Below, piece after piece: positions 1 through 11,760 of a stretch of 64,000 nt of DNA. Below the pieces are notes generated by a model. That model saw nothing but the letters and a program-made list of their open reading frames with translations. It did no database searches and was not told where the DNA came from. Source of the DNA: Doris montereyensis (lineage: Eukaryota > Mollusca > Gastropoda > Nudibranchia > Dorididae); contig JAXRKP010000049.1 of NCBI GenBank assembly GCA_037039925.1, forward strand, positions 207,501 to 271,500, in the 5' to 3' direction. How positions within the stretch are numbered: position 1 is the first letter of the stretch; each line of letters starts with the position of its first letter. A program made the position numbers and the translations under genes.

Positions 1-125
1 TATTGTTATTATTGTTATTATTGTTATTGTTCTTATAATTAGTATTATTAGAAGACGGATAAGGAGGAAGATGATTATGATAATGATAATGATGATGATG
101 ATGATGATTGTGATTTTGTACGTAT
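1..125. repeat. Degenerate trinucleotide microsatellite
   Basis: Imperfect ATT/GTT triplets run from the window edge, followed by GAT/AAT triplets to about 115. It is a simple sequence repeat with no coding signal. Confidence 0.8.
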
Positions 126-642
126 TTTATCAGTAATGATCAACATACTATTTACAAGAAGAATGCAAATACATTATTAAAGATCAAATGACTTATGATA
201 GACTAGTAGATAGAACTACTTAATATGACAACTGTAAAAGGAAAATAGAAATCATGCTTATCTTGGATGATAAGAAATGTAAAAAGAAAAAAAGAGTATA
301 TGGAATTACTGCTTTCTGGTCAACTGATTCTTTTTGGTCATCTTCATCCCATTTGATCAAAGATTCTAGGATCCTTGTATATATACATACAAAGTAATGG
401 TTAATGGCCTTACATTAAGTTCATTGAATTTTTACACAGAGTTTGCACATGTATATATTCTTGTAATATTATATCTTAAGGACAATCTTCAGAAAATTGT
501 CATGAACTGCTTTGTAAAACTTATCATTCAATTACCTTGTCAATTTAGTAGGTTTCCAATTGAAAATTATAAGCATATCAAAATTGACTAAGCCATGAAA
601 CGATGATCTGTTTTTTTTCTTTTGTATTCACTGTTTTACTAG
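126..642. other. Non-coding, no feature seen
   Basis: AT-rich sequence with stops in all frames over useful lengths. The last 30 bases are T-rich and end in an AG, which serves as the acceptor of the next exon. Confidence 0.5.
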
Positions 643-861
643 CGATGAACTTTCTAGTTCATCTAATAAAGATGACAAGTTGAGCGAAATTTTGAAGACA
701 TTTTTAATCTTACCTGCTGAAGAGAATTACACTGGAGTTTGGAACACAGCGACCAAGTTTCTAACTAATTTTGAGGATCATTCATCAAAATACTCTCCCA
801 GAAAAGCTTCTGAAAGAACCTCCTTGTGTGCAGTTTATTGTTGTTTATGAACTTCTGAAAG
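643..861 (+). CDS. JAK-like gene, FERM-like exon (partial, frame break)
   Basis: A pyrimidine tract and TACTAG acceptor precede 643, and an AAAG|GTATCA donor follows 861. From 643 one frame reads DELSSSSNKDDKLSEILKTF and continues through VWNTATKFLTNFEDHSSKYSP. The reading then has to move by one base near 805, beside short C and A runs, to continue EKLLKEPPCVQFIVVYELLK up to the donor. The pattern resembles the end of the F2 lobe of JAK FERM domains, a membrane-proximal, receptor-binding module. No start codon was identified, so the gene begins further upstream or outside the window. The frame break may be a sequence error. Assignment relies mainly on the company of the downstream exons. Confidence 0.4.
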
Positions 862-1190
862 GTATCATAGATATTTACCTTATTTTTCCTTTCATCAGTA
901 GGCTACATCTATTGAAACCTCATAATGATAACTCCTAAAAACATTTGTCATACACTCCTCTATGATAATATTTTATAGCCATGAGTATATGTTTTTCTCT
1001 TTGATTTATATATGTGTATATGTTAACGTTTCCTCCCTCCCTCTCTTTATTCAATTTACATGTTTAGTATGATGGGGCTTTTACTGTTTTCTAGTTTAAT
1101 GCAGAAACTCGCCTTTTCGTTGTCAGTTTGCAATTTGGCCAGTTTAATAAGATAAGATAAAGTGAAATGAATTTGTATTCGTCCTTAATT
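862..1190. other. Intron, no feature seen
   Basis: AT-rich intronic sequence with pyrimidine-rich patches around 1030-1050. Nothing recognisable. Confidence 0.5.
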
Positions 1191-1191
1191 A

Positions 1192-1217
1192 ATAATAGTA
1201 ATAATAATAATAAAAAT

Positions 1218-1280
<63 letters not shown>

Positions 1281-1281
1281 A

Positions 1282-1322
<41 letters not shown>

Positions 1323-1349
1323 AATAATGATAATAAAAAATACTACTAT

Positions 1350-1439
<90 letters not shown>

Positions 1440-1469
1440 CACTATCACTACTACTACTACTACTACTAT

Positions 1470-1506
<37 letters not shown>

Positions 1507-1548
1507 GATGATGATGATGATGATGATAATGATGATAATAATAACAAT
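1192..1548. repeat. Compound trinucleotide microsatellite
   Basis: Three blocks follow each other: AAT units (about 1192-1277), GAT units (about 1281-1322), a long TAC block (about 1341-1503), then GAT/AAT again to about 1548. Long homopolymeric peptides in several frames here are products of the repeat, not genes. Confidence 0.95.
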
Positions 1549-1796
1549 AAATAGTCCTTGTATAGCGCTCAACCCTAATTTACATCAATTTCAGTCAGAA
1601 AAAGAAAGAAAGAAATATTTAAAATGAAGAATATGGTATATTTCACCCAGTAATTTTTATATGATCTAAAGCGTTAATAATTTATCACATAAACACGTTG
1701 GTGAAGAAGAAATAAGATTTATTCTTTATTATATAAACTGACATATAGAATTTAAATCCTCTTATTTTTACCTTTATCAACATTTTTTTTACTAAG

Positions 1797-1863
1797 TACA
1801 AGCTGGCTGCAAATTCTGCCCCATGGTTTGTGAAAAGATTATATGGAACAACACATGATATTT
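1797..1863 (+). CDS. JAK-like gene, small FERM-like exon
   Basis: A T-rich tract ends in an AG at 1795-1796 (an alternative AG lies at 1801-1802), and a strong GTAAGT donor starts at 1864. The open frame reads LAANSAPWFVKRLYGTTHDI. This resembles the JAK FERM segment that reads KYLATLETLTKHYG in mammalian JAK1, in the linker between the F2 and F3 lobes. Splice phase with the exon ending at 861 does not agree cleanly, so the boundaries or the sequence need checking. Confidence 0.4.
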
Positions 1864-1981
1864 GTAAGTAACGATAATGCAGAATTTACATTCAAATGGT
1901 TATATAGGAGCTCAATGATGATATTTACATGATGAAGACAAAAGTTAACTATAATTTTCTGAGTATCTTTTTTCTTTACAG

Positions 1982-2051
1982 GTATTTGACCTTAATGGGA
2001 ATTCACTAAATTTTGTGAAAGAATATATAAAATCTTCAAAGAGTGGAAAAG
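1982..2051 (+). CDS. JAK-like gene, possible FERM F3 exon
   Basis: A pyrimidine-rich tract with TTTACAG acceptor ends at 1981. The frame after it reads VFDLNGNSLNFVKEYIKSSK. A possible donor AAAG|GTCTCC follows 2051, but the open frame continues to a stop near 2090. Another frame from about 2068 reads through LSQLRHPYVSYCVVLKIVYN, so the true exon extent is uncertain. The position fits the start of the F3 lobe of a JAK FERM domain. Family assignment is weak when the exon is taken alone. Confidence 0.3.
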
Positions 2052-2555
2052 GTCTCCTGAGAGGACAAGTCCACCATTCACATCTTGTATGACAATGCTG
2101 TTTCGAGGCCTTACCCTCTTTCTCAGCTACGGCACCCGTATGTTTCCTATTGTGTTGTGTTGAAAATTGTATATAATGGGAATACAAGTAGAAATGATGA
2201 AGATGTAGAATGAAAAATCATGTTTAAAATCATCATTAATGAAATCATGTCAGTAACGACATTTTAGCACTACAAAATATTACAGCTTGTATTTTTTGAT
2301 ACTCACTGACAAAAATTGAGCAAACAATATAAGTGCGACGTTTCCTATGAGATGATACTCACAACAATGCTTTTTAACAATGGGAAAAAATATAGCCTAC
2401 AAATTCTCTCATATCTCCTGATGTAAGCAATATCTCAGATTGTAATATCAATATTATCTTTACGTTCTATGACTTTAGTTTTGTAAAATTGTCAAACCAA
2501 TTTCTGAAAAAAGTTGCCTTAGCTGAAGAATGTTTTTATACTTCCTTATGAACAG
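2052..2555. other. Probable intron, little to see
   Basis: AT-rich sequence. It contains the alternative open frame up to about 2200 mentioned with the previous exon. Otherwise nothing recognisable. Confidence 0.4.
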
Positions 2556-2644
2556 GTAAATGTGAGCACATGGAAGTGAAGCATCTATGTGATCAATCAA
2601 TGCATCTTATTCAGGTGGCAGCCGAAGGCAATCTTAAAAATGAG
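2556..2644 (+). CDS. JAK-like gene, FERM F3-like exon
   Basis: The acceptor AACAG ends at 2555 and the donor GAG|GTAGAT follows 2644. The frame reads KCEHMEVKHLCDQSMHLIQV and then AAEGNLKNE. Mammalian JAK2 has a similar stretch in its F3 lobe, with a cysteine-aspartate turn, a beta strand ending in a VSIKQ-type motif, and a loop rich in Glu, Gly and Asn. The match is short but the pattern of hydrophobic and turn residues is good. After this exon a long intron full of LINE copies follows, and the next confident exon is at 14234. Confidence 0.45.
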
Positions 2645-3040
2645 GTAGATCAGAGATTCACATTTTCAATGCAGTTTATGTTGTTCATACTCTGTGTTTT
2701 ATTGCCTTGACATAAGATTTTGGGTAATTAATTCTGTTCAGTTGAATTTATTGTTATCTCTGCTCATATCAGATTGTCTTCTTGTTTTCTTCATGAATAT
2801 GGAATTTGGGTCGCTTGAGCTCTGAACGAGCCATGAAACAGCAATCGTCAACATTTACTTGCCTTCAAAGCTGAAAATATCAAACAAATCAGTGGTGACA
2901 AAGATTGTTTGTAATTTTAATATACATTGACAAAGATACCTTTAGCAATGTAACTGTCATAGATTTTTTGAGTGCATAATATCAATAACAACACAATAGA
3001 AGACACTGTATGGTGTAGCCAATCCAAGGGATTTTATTAC
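2645..3040. other. Intron, no feature seen
   Basis: AT-rich sequence with no sustained open frame and no recognised repeat. Confidence 0.5.
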
Positions 3041-3049
3041 ACTTGTGCT

Positions 3050-3196
3050 TCCCTTTACGTCTGTCATTGATTTTTTTAAACTTCATCCACAACGAAGCTG
3101 ATCTTGGAAAAGAATTGTTCCAGTTGGGATTCAAACCCTGGATCGGACAGATTCCTATTCCATTGCTTTAACCATTACTCCACGATGACTGCTTAT
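3050..3196 (-). repeat. tRNA-derived SINE (Ser-type head)
   Basis: On the minus strand the 5' part reads GTGGAGTAATGGTTAAAGC, an A-box-like segment, followed 40 bases later by GGGTTTGAATCCC, a B-box. The spacing and the class II look suggest descent from tRNA-Ser. A non-tRNA body follows toward lower coordinates. It is not an intact tRNA gene because it cannot form a full acceptor stem. Confidence 0.6.
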
Positions 3197-3199
3197 TAT

Positions 3200-3554
3200 T
3201 ATTAAAACAGAAGATAAAAAGAGAATAGTTCAGTAGCCTGTATTTTTGTTTTCATTCACTTTGCCTCATTTCTGTGACCGTCTGTTGGGCTTTGATTAAT
3301 CACAGTTTTGTTCCAGATATCAAGTGAGCTCCTCCTCAAATGATTATCTCTTTCTATGTGCCATATTTGTTATAGATAGGCTCCATCAATCATGTCAGCC
3401 ATTCTTCTCTATTATCCATCATTTTTCCTTTTTTTCTCTTTTTTTTCTTGCCCTTTTAGCTCCAATTGGACAGCGTATTCCATTCTAAGCATTATAAGAC
3501 TAGCTTTCTGGACCGTAGTATCAATATGTACCTATTTTGCTTTCACTCTTATTT
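3200..3554. other. Intron, T-rich, no gene
   Basis: Contains a T/C-rich run at about 3420-3450 and otherwise nothing recognisable. A LINE fragment starts at its end. Confidence 0.4.
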
Positions 3555-4485
3555 CTGTCTGAGACCATAGGATAGGACAGATTACGTGGATAAAAGAAAT
3601 ATCACCAAAGAGGAAATGAGGAAAGCAACTCAGAATTGAAGGGAAGAGTTGAGACAAAGGCTTCAAGAAAGCTATCAAGGAAATCAAAAGCTGTACTGGT
3701 GAGCAATGAAGATCATGAGAAAGACCAAAACATGCCCAATTAGACAAGTTAAGATGCTGAAGGAGAATAAATAATGAAGGAAGATACTGAAAGCATGGAA
3801 ACAGGGAAACGTATTTTCAGCAACGACATAATAACTCCAGAACACAAGAAACAATAAATAAAGATTCAACTAGTAAGAATAATAAGTAATCCAGATGTGA
3901 CAGCTAAAGATATAGATATCTCAATGGAAGAAATCCAACAGCTATACAAAAAAGCTATTGTAGGAAAGGCCCCAGAATCAGAACACGTTTATCTGGAAAG
4001 CATTAAAAACCAAGGGAGAGATGCAGACAAACTACTACATGCAATATGGCAACAATCATAGAGGTTAAAACAGGTGCCAGATGACTGGAAAAAAGGAACA
4101 ATAGTACCGATACACGAAAAAGGATCAACTATGGAATGATCAAATTATAGATGAATATCACTACTAAACGTACCAGGAAAAGTTTATGCCAGGGTATTAG
4201 AAATGAGAGAGGAAAATAGTACAGGATCAGATTGAAGAACATAAGAGCGGATTCAGTCCAGGAAGAAGTGTACAAGACCGCGTGTTTACAATCAGACAAA
4301 TAATAGACATGTTCCTTGAAGGAAACATTGACTTGGACCTCTATTTTATTGACATAAAAAAGGAATTTGACACTACCAAGAGGTGTGCACTATGACATAA
4401 AAGTCTTTACAATAAACCATCATGTGCAGTGGGAGTAGCTGGAAACTTATCTAAAGAATTTGATGTAGATACAGGAGTTAGGAAT
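3555..4485 (+). mobile_element. RTE-like LINE fragment, copy 1
   Basis: Decayed middle part of the same APE-type LINE family as the copies at 24850, 33815 and 44588. Reading across frames gives DYVDKRNITKEEMRKATQ, QESYQGNQKLYW and KTKTCPIRQVK (the connecting domain), then the start of reverse transcriptase with QVPDDWKKGTIVPIHEKGS and GFSPGRSVQDRVFTIRQI. Many stops and indels are present. The copy begins and ends inside the element, so both ends are truncated. It cannot encode an active protein. Confidence 0.75.
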
Positions 4486-4499
4486 ATATCGGATAACAA

Positions 4500-5971
4500 C
4501 AGAAATGATAAAAGCAAACATAGACAGCATCTAGAGAAATGAAAAAATAGGTTGACTTGATCTGGCAAGAAGAAAGAGTACCGGAAGAATGGAAGAAAGG
4601 ACTGATATGCAAAATACCAAAGAAAGAAATTTACAGAACTGTTGAAACTGGAGAGTAGTCACGCTCCTGCCAATAACCGGCAAAGTGCTTGGAAGAATAT
4701 TGATCAATAGAAATAGAATCCAAGCAGCTCCCAGTTGAGAGAGATTTGAAGGAAGGAAATGGAGATAGATTGGTCATATAATGAGAAGACCAAGATCCAA
4801 CATAGCCTTACAAAGCGTGAAATGAAATCCAGAAGGGAAAAGATCTAGACGGGGACCAAGAATAACCTGGAGGAGAGAGATCGAGACGGAGATGTCAAGA
4901 TGGAGGAAAATCTGGGGAAAGTTGCAAACGTTGACACAGAACAGGGATGACTGGCGGCTCTTTGTTGATCGCCTGTGCTCCGCAGGGACCTGAGAGGCAA
5001 ATTAGAGAAAAAGGAGAATCCATAGCGGAGTTGACGAGATATCACGAAAATGACAAGTTGGATTTTGAAAGGAAAGAGGTACTATTGAACAAATATGCAT
5101 CCTGAGGAACATCCTAGATCAAACTAATGAATGGAACTCTACAATATACATCCACTTCATTGACTTCGAAAAGGCCTTTGACTCATCACATTGAAAGCTG
5201 ATGGTTGATTATGAAGAAGTATGGAATACCACACAAACTGATCACAATCATCAGGACGCCCTATGATTGCGTTCAGTATTCAATAATTGATGACGGAGAG
5301 ACAACAGAATGGTTACCTGTGATTACTTGGGTTAAACAAGGCTGCTGCATGTCAGGATTCCCATTTCCTTTAATCATAGATTGGATGATGAGTAAGACAC
5401 TTCACCAAGAGAAGAGGACTGGTATTAGATGGAACTTCACCTCCATTCTAGAAGACCTTGATTTTGCTGACGACATTGTCCTGCTGTCATACAAACTAGA
5501 CAACCTACAGAAGAAAACAGAACAGCTGGAAGAAAATACTAGAAAAGTAGAACTCAAACTGAATGCTCAGAACTATAAAGTGATGAAAGTAAATGCAAAA
5601 GGAATGAATCGATAAAAGTAGGGCAGGGCAACGTGTAGCAGAAGAAGTAGCCTCCTTCACGTATCTAGGAGCCAATATTACCTAACATGGAGGAGGCACT
5701 ATTGACATGAAGAAGAGACTAGCCCCTAGCCAACGCAGCTTTCTGAAAACTCTCCAAGGAAATGTTTGCCACAAACATCGTTAGAAGAACCAACGCAACT
5801 TTATTTAAAACCTTGGTTCTGTCAGTACTGCTGTATGGATGTGAAACGTGGAAGCTAACAAAAGGGGAGGAGAATAGACTCAACACCTTCCAAACAAAAT
5901 GTTTGCGGCGAATCTTCAAGATAAGATGGCAACAATACGTTTCCAGGTTTAATTACCATAGAGGAGAGTAG
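4500..5971 (+). mobile_element. LINE fragment of a second family, rearranged
   Basis: The segment starts with an RT N-terminal piece (WQEERVPEEWKKGLICKIPK near 4560). It is followed at 4740-5000 by what is normally the extreme C-terminus of such proteins (WRWIGHIMRRPRSN and TWRREIETEMSRW). Only then come the RT core with FIDFEKAFDS near 5160, QGCCMSGFPFPLIIDWMM and LDFADDIVLLS (5205-5615), and the post-RT segment LLYGCETWKLTKGEENRL (5762-5970). The order is therefore scrambled, either by rearrangement or by insertion of one copy beside another. There is one 136-codon open stretch, but no complete protein. Confidence 0.7.
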
Positions 5972-6199
5972 GACAATAAACTGTGTTGTATACTCCCATT
6001 TCGGATTTTGTTGGTAATTCTTATTTACCTATAAACGTCTTTCCTAGATGGTTATATATATTGTCATTGCCTTTTAGATTCTCTAGCTGATTACTTTTCT
6101 CAGTTTCCACTCTGAGTTAATCATTATTCCTAGGTACTTCATCTTCTTCTTCATAATAACTGACAAACTCGATTTTTGCGTATTACTGTCAATGCCCAT

Positions 6200-7190
6200 T
6201 TATTTTGATTTAACCCAAAATATTAATCCAATTTTGGTTTTCAAAGTGATGTGTTTAATTCTGTTTTTAAAGTCTTCAGTACTATTTCTGTTGGCAGTCC
6301 ATTCCACAGCTTTAATGCACTAGGATAAAATGAGGGAAAAATCAATGTTTGAAAATCAAACCATGTATCTTTGACAGCATGATCTGGTTGCTCTTGAGTT
6401 AAGTTGAAGCTGATCTAATGGAATAAACAGTTGGCCATTTATAGTCTTAAAAGAAAAGAAAAATATTTCTGGCTCTACGTTCTTCTTAAGGTATCCATTG
6501 CAATTGGTTCATGTTAGTTTTGGTATTGCCTTTAGTGTATGTATAATTATTAGTTACCTTCTCAATTTCTTGCATGCAAGTATGTTGGTGTGGGTTCCAG
6601 ACACAGCTACCATTATCTAAGACTGGTTTTATGAAAGCCTTGAAGCACTTCTCGTTTACATTTTGAGGACAGTTGTAAGGGTTTCTTCTAAGGAATGCCA
6701 AAAGGTCATTTGCTTTTCTGCATAGTTGTTCTTTCCATTGCAATTTAGTGTCTATTGTAACTCCTACGTAATTTGCAATCTTGGTTATTTTTAGTTTTTG
6801 GTTATGTATGTAATAATCTGAGTTCACTATTGTTACATGTTTTTGCATGTTTTTAGTACCTGACATTTATCTGGATGGAACTCCATTTTTCACTTTCTCT
6901 CCCATTCTTGCAGTGTATTTAGGTCCTTTTGTAATATTTTGCAATCCTCCATCTTATTTATTTTTCTATACAATAGACAGTCATCAAAAAAAAATCTTAG
7001 TTTGGTACCTGGTGAGAGGTTTCGGTTAATATCGTTGATATAATATATTAAAAGAATAAAGGACCTAAGGCATGTTCCTGGGGAACACCTGAAAGCACTG
7101 GGTTTTTGGGATTATATTTAATATCTTCAACAATTACGTTTTGAGCGTGTTCCAAAAGAAACAATTTGATCCATTCAAGAAAAGAAGTAT
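6200..7190 (-). mobile_element. Jockey/CR1-like LINE, RT C-terminal half
   Basis: On the minus strand the sequence reads the end of a reverse transcriptase. A NIITDINRNLSPGTKLRFF-type stretch near 7020 is followed by a degenerate catalytic FxDD box (FFDDCLLYRKI, around 6975), EWERKWKMEFHPDKCQVLK near 6890, and then an open stretch 6866-6486 with YVGVTIDTKLQWKEQL and AFIKPVLDNGSCVWNPHQ. This is the usual layout of jockey and CR1-type RT ends. The 5' part, including the endonuclease, is missing, and the downstream part 6200-6480 is a decayed tail. Confidence 0.7.
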
Positions 7191-7259
7191 GAATACGTGA
7201 AATTTCAGGTAATTGTAAATTTGAACTTCTTCTAATTTCTCCCTGCCCAATTAAAGATT

Positions 7260-8945
7260 TTGTGTTTTAGTTTCCCTCATTATTAGCATTTTTTGTTTTC
7301 TTTGCATTTGCTTTCAGTCCTCTTTTATTTAGTTCAGTATTCAGCATATTGATAGTATATTGAAAAGTCACTTTCTGATTTTCCAAACAGAGCTAAATCA
7401 TCAGCATATGAAAGCATTGATAGATTTACTGGTTTGACATCCCGCACACCTTCATTCACTTTCTTCATTTTTGCGGATCCTTTTGCAACTGAATCCATAA
7501 ATGTGATAAACAAAAGAGGACTTAGATTACAGTCCTGTCTTACTCCTATATCTACATCAAATTCTTCAAATACATTTTCAGCTACTCTCACTGCACATGT
7601 TGGTTTATTGTATAAACGTGTTATAGCTTTTATCAAACATTGTTCTACATTATAGTCTTTTAAAGAATACCATAGTCTATCCCTCCTCACAGTGTCAAAT
7701 GCTTTTTCGAAGTGAATAAAATTGAGGTACAAGTCAATGTTTCTATCTTCTCAGGAAATATTTCTACTTTTTTCCTTAGTCTTATTTCTTATAATATCAT
7801 GGCATAGATGTTTCTGGTACGCTTAGTAGTGATACCCCTCTATAGTTTAAGCATAGATCTACCATAGTTGATCTAGTCTTGTTTGTTGGTACTATTGTTC
7901 CCTTTTTCCAGTAATCTGGCACCTGTTTTGACTTCCACGCTTGTTGACATATTTCGTGCAGTAGTTTGTCTGCCTCCCTCTCGTGGCTTTTAATCTTTTC
8001 TGGATATATGTGATCTGATTATGGAGGCTTTACCTACCTTATCTTTTTGTATAGCTATTTGGACTTCTTTCATTGAGATATCTACATCTTCAGCTGTCTC
8101 ATCTGGATTATTTGTTATTCTTATTTGTTGATCTGTACTCCTTGTTTCATATGTTCTGGAGTTATTATGTAATTGCTGAAAATACATTCTCCGTGTTTCA
8201 AAAATTAATTGTCTGTTTTCTTTCCTTATTTCCCTTTTCACATTCTTAATGTGTCTAATCGGGCATGCTTTAGTCTTTTCTGGTGCTCTCCATTGCTCCC
8301 CAGGACAGCTATTTTGATTTCCTTGAGGTGTTTGTCTAAACTCTTTCCCTTGTTCCAGTTTTGCTTGCCCCACTTCCTCTTTGGCAATACATATAGTTCT
8401 TTTACTTACATGATATAATCTATCCTCTGGCCTCTTTGTTTGCAAGTATTTCTTCCAGGCATCCTTCTTGTTTTTATTTTTAATCTTAGTTTTGATATTT
8501 TCATTCTATCGTGATGCTGTTTTCCTACCTCCTTCAGTTTGTTTCCTACCACAGACCTCTGGAGCACAACTGATGAGTTTTTCTTTAATACAGTTGCTAC
8601 TTTTTTTTATTGTGCTAACATTCAGATCAATCTGCCTTTCATTGATAAATCTTGTTATCTTAGATTGGTATATCTTTTTTACCTCTGGTTTATTTAGTTC
8701 TTCTATTTTGAGTTAAGTAGCTTTCTTCTGTTTCTTTTTTCAGTCAGTAATCTCATTTTTGCAGTCACTAGGTGATGATCACTAAATATTTCAGCTCCTC
8801 TATTAACTCTTGCATCTATTGTGCTGTGAAAAAAGGAACTGTTAGCTATTATGTCGTCTATAATTTATTTTTCACTTCTGTTTTCATAGTCCATGTTCAT
8901 TTTCAGGTTCATCTTCGAAAGATCAAACTCAGGAGTATACTTAGA
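7260..8945 (-). mobile_element. RTE-like LINE, copy 2, internally deleted
   Basis: A minus-strand copy of the family also present at 24850, 33815 and 44588. From high to low coordinates it has the 5' leader (rightmost, near 8890-8945, matching the leader at 25225), then a jump past the endonuclease to the linker, the connecting domain (8445-7990, with MQTKRPEDRLYHVSKRT and KTKACPIRHIKN), and the RT with FEKAFDTVRRDRLWYSL and SMLSYADDLALFGKSESD (7732-7334). The endonuclease is mostly deleted, and frames shift at several points. Confidence 0.75.
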
Positions 8946-9420
8946 GACAACATCCATCCTCTTTTTCCCATACCCAAAACAAGTAGTAGAAGCGGCTTAT
9001 AAATTTAAAATCCCGCACTAAGAGATATTTTAGATCTTTTCTTCCATGTGCCATACGAAAGTTTGACAATATCTTACTTTGAAAGCACAATGGTGTTTTC
9101 ATCACAATGTTTAAGAAATGGAAAGTGATGGATGGTGAATGAATGATTTATGATAAGTTGATGATTTTATATTTTGTTATTATTAGTTGTTATTTTTTTT
9201 AATGTATACTGTTTCACCACACTATCGATTTACTCACCTTTGCATCTTTATATATTTCTCCTAAAATCTATACATTTAATGATTAACTTAAGTTACATTT
9301 GTTCTTGATTTAAATACATTCATGTATTCTTTTATTTTTCAAACGGAAATAGTGATAACACAAGTATAATTTCCTTTTTTTTAAACGATCAATAAAGATG
9401 ATTGAATTAAATTAAAAGTT
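8946..9420. other. No gene seen
   Basis: AT-rich spacer between a minus-strand and a plus-strand LINE, with no recognised motif. Confidence 0.5.
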
Positions 9421-9424
9421 CAGT

Positions 9425-11010
9425 CTGGATGTCCCCATTTAATTCTCTGAATCAGTTTCTTTTGGATAAGCAGGTGATTAACCCACTGTACCCTAAAATA
9501 AGACAAGATTTAGACCATCGTGACGAGGACTCTGATTCTGATATTGAACCGTTCATGGAGAATCATGATCGCTTTCTTTTTACTATTTTTAGAGATGTAT
9601 CCCCCTCAGAAGTCTCAAATTTAATTCTGTCATCCCCATCAAAACCATGTCTCCTTGACCCAATTCCCACAAATAGTCTCTTTAAATGTCTCAACTGCAT
9701 AGCTCCATTCATTACAAACATTGATCATTCTCTTAAGACAGGCATTGCCCTTGACTGTTTCAAATCGGCCATCGTAAGTCCACTTCTCAAAAAACATAAA
9801 CTTGATAGAAGAATTGAACAATTACCGGCCAGTTTCTAACCTTCCTTTTGTTTCTAAAATTTTAGAAAAGTAGTACATGAACTCAAGTAATTGAAGGAGC
9901 AATTACATTTGAACAATCTCATCGAGACATTTCAATCAGAATATCAGGCTAATCATAGCACTGAAAATGCCTTTTTTGAAATTGTCAGTGATATAATAAT
10001 TATTTGTTTCATGTGATAATAGAAATATTGCTGTTCTCACACTCTTAGACTTGTTTGCTGCCTTTGACATAGTCGATTATACTATTTTGTTTGATCGGTT
10101 GTCGGTCAAATTTGGCATTACGGGCACTGTTCTGGTTTGGTTTGAATCATATTCTTACAGGTAGAATTCAATCTCTCTCCGTCAACGAAAATATGTCTGA
10201 AAAATTCCCTTTAAAGTAGGGTGTCCCTTAAGGTTCTGTTCTCGGCCTAATTTTGTACACTTTGTATACTCTTCTTTTGAGTCGCATGTATGCAGATGAT
10301 ATTCAGCTTTACAAAGATGTGTTTCTAGAACAAATTGACTCACTCAAAATGGACATTGAAAAGTGGTCTATCTATCAATTCATGGTGACAAAAAATAACT
10401 CAGGTTCTTTTATCTTCGACCGACTCAAAATTGAAAAGGATAAAATCTTAAATCCATTACTATTGCTGACGTAAGCCTTTTCTTCTCAAATTTGTCACAA
10501 AGCTTTGGAGTCTTTCTTTACAGCACACTTTCAATGGACCACCAAATAGAGCTTACTGTTAGAATAATTTACATTCAGCTGTGCAGGATTTCCACATGAA
10601 ATCTAAGCTCTCACAAGAACCTATAAAAACGCTTGTGTCTTTAGTTCTGTCCCAAATGGACTATTGCAACTCTCTTTTCTGCAGATCTCATAGATGCGAG
10701 GATAAATTCAAAAGGGTACAAAATTGTATGGAAATGCTGGTTCTTGGGAAGACCAGATTCGACAGTTGTCCCTGAGATTTGCTGAAAGTCCTTCACTGGC
10801 TTCCAGTAAGGATAAGAATTGATTACAAGTACAAGATTTGTCTCTCTTGTTACCCAATCCCTGTAGTCTGCTGCCCCAATCTACATTCAAAATCTGCTCT
10901 TCCCACATCAACCATCTTGTGCGTTAAGATCTCAAGATTAACAATTATTAACAAGTTCCGGTTTAGTTACCGAGCAGGACAGACGTGGGTTAGCGAGCTC
11001 TCTCCCTTTT
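9425..11010 (+). mobile_element. CR1/L2-like LINE fragment, RT region
   Basis: The first open stretch (9429-9839) has the pre-RT and RT0 pattern of CR1-type elements: PSEVSNLILSSPSKPCLLDP, IPTNSLFKCLNC and SAIVSPLLKKHKLD. Further pieces in shifted frames give LLDLFAAFDIVDYTILFDRL (near 10045), a YADDIQLY box (10270-10293) and the RT end HWLPVRIRIDYKYKICLSCY (10790-10850). Frameshifts and stops prevent a continuous protein. The element lies in the long intron between the FERM-like and first pseudokinase exons. Confidence 0.8.
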
Positions 11011-11308
11011 TATGATTTCAAATTTATTTTGTGGTTGAACGACATCAATATTCCAGTTAGCGGACTTCCGACGATGCTGGAATGTCTTATCAACAGCATT
11101 TTTAGAGAATCTCACCTCTCCTCCTTCAAAGTAGCTGGAAATAAAGAGCGCACTACTCGTCCTTCGATTTGATGGCATGGAGATGAGTGTGTCGACGGGT
11201 CATCATTCAACTCCTGCCATCTTCAGACGGAAATCGCCGAGCCAAATAAGACGAGACAACTTTAGAAAACAACAACATCATACAAGAGTAGCAATGAAGA
11301 CAGCAACA

Positions 11309-11610
11309 ACATCTACGAACACGGATTTTATTGAAAATAAAAGAAATTGAAAGTGCTGACATTCTACAAGCAAACAACAACGATACAGAGTCAACCTAGA
11401 GTAACGATAGAGCTATCCATTCCTTCAGTGTGTCAGCCGTAACATCGCCCCTTGACGACACATCTACGAACACGGACTTTATTGAAAACAAAAAAGTGAA
11501 AATGCTGACATTCAACAAACAAACAACAGTACGGACTCAATCCAGAGTAACAACAGTGCTATCTATTCATTCAGTGTGTCAACCGTAACATCGCCCCTTG
11601 ACGACACGTC
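11309..11610. repeat. Two tandem copies of a 151-bp unit
   Basis: A word beginning ACATCTACGAACACGGA occurs at 11309 and again at 11460. The rest of the unit, ending in ACATCGCCCCTTGACGACAC, repeats with a few differences. The second copy opens into a Ser/Thr/Asp-rich frame that stops at about 11755, just before the next open frame. Confidence 0.75.
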
Positions 11611-11760
11611 TATGGTTGGAAATGCAATCAGTGAATCAAACGACCTAGACGACACGGCGACAGATACGAAACACAGCAAGAAGATAGATCTACACATTTC
11701 TGACACATCTATCACGTCAGACAGTGAGACGGAATATGACAAAGAAAAAGTCTAGCACAA

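Noticed and set aside
1167..1572. Overlapping open frames of poly-Tyr, poly-Val, poly-Thr, poly-Ser
   Set aside because: They are translations of the trinucleotide microsatellite.
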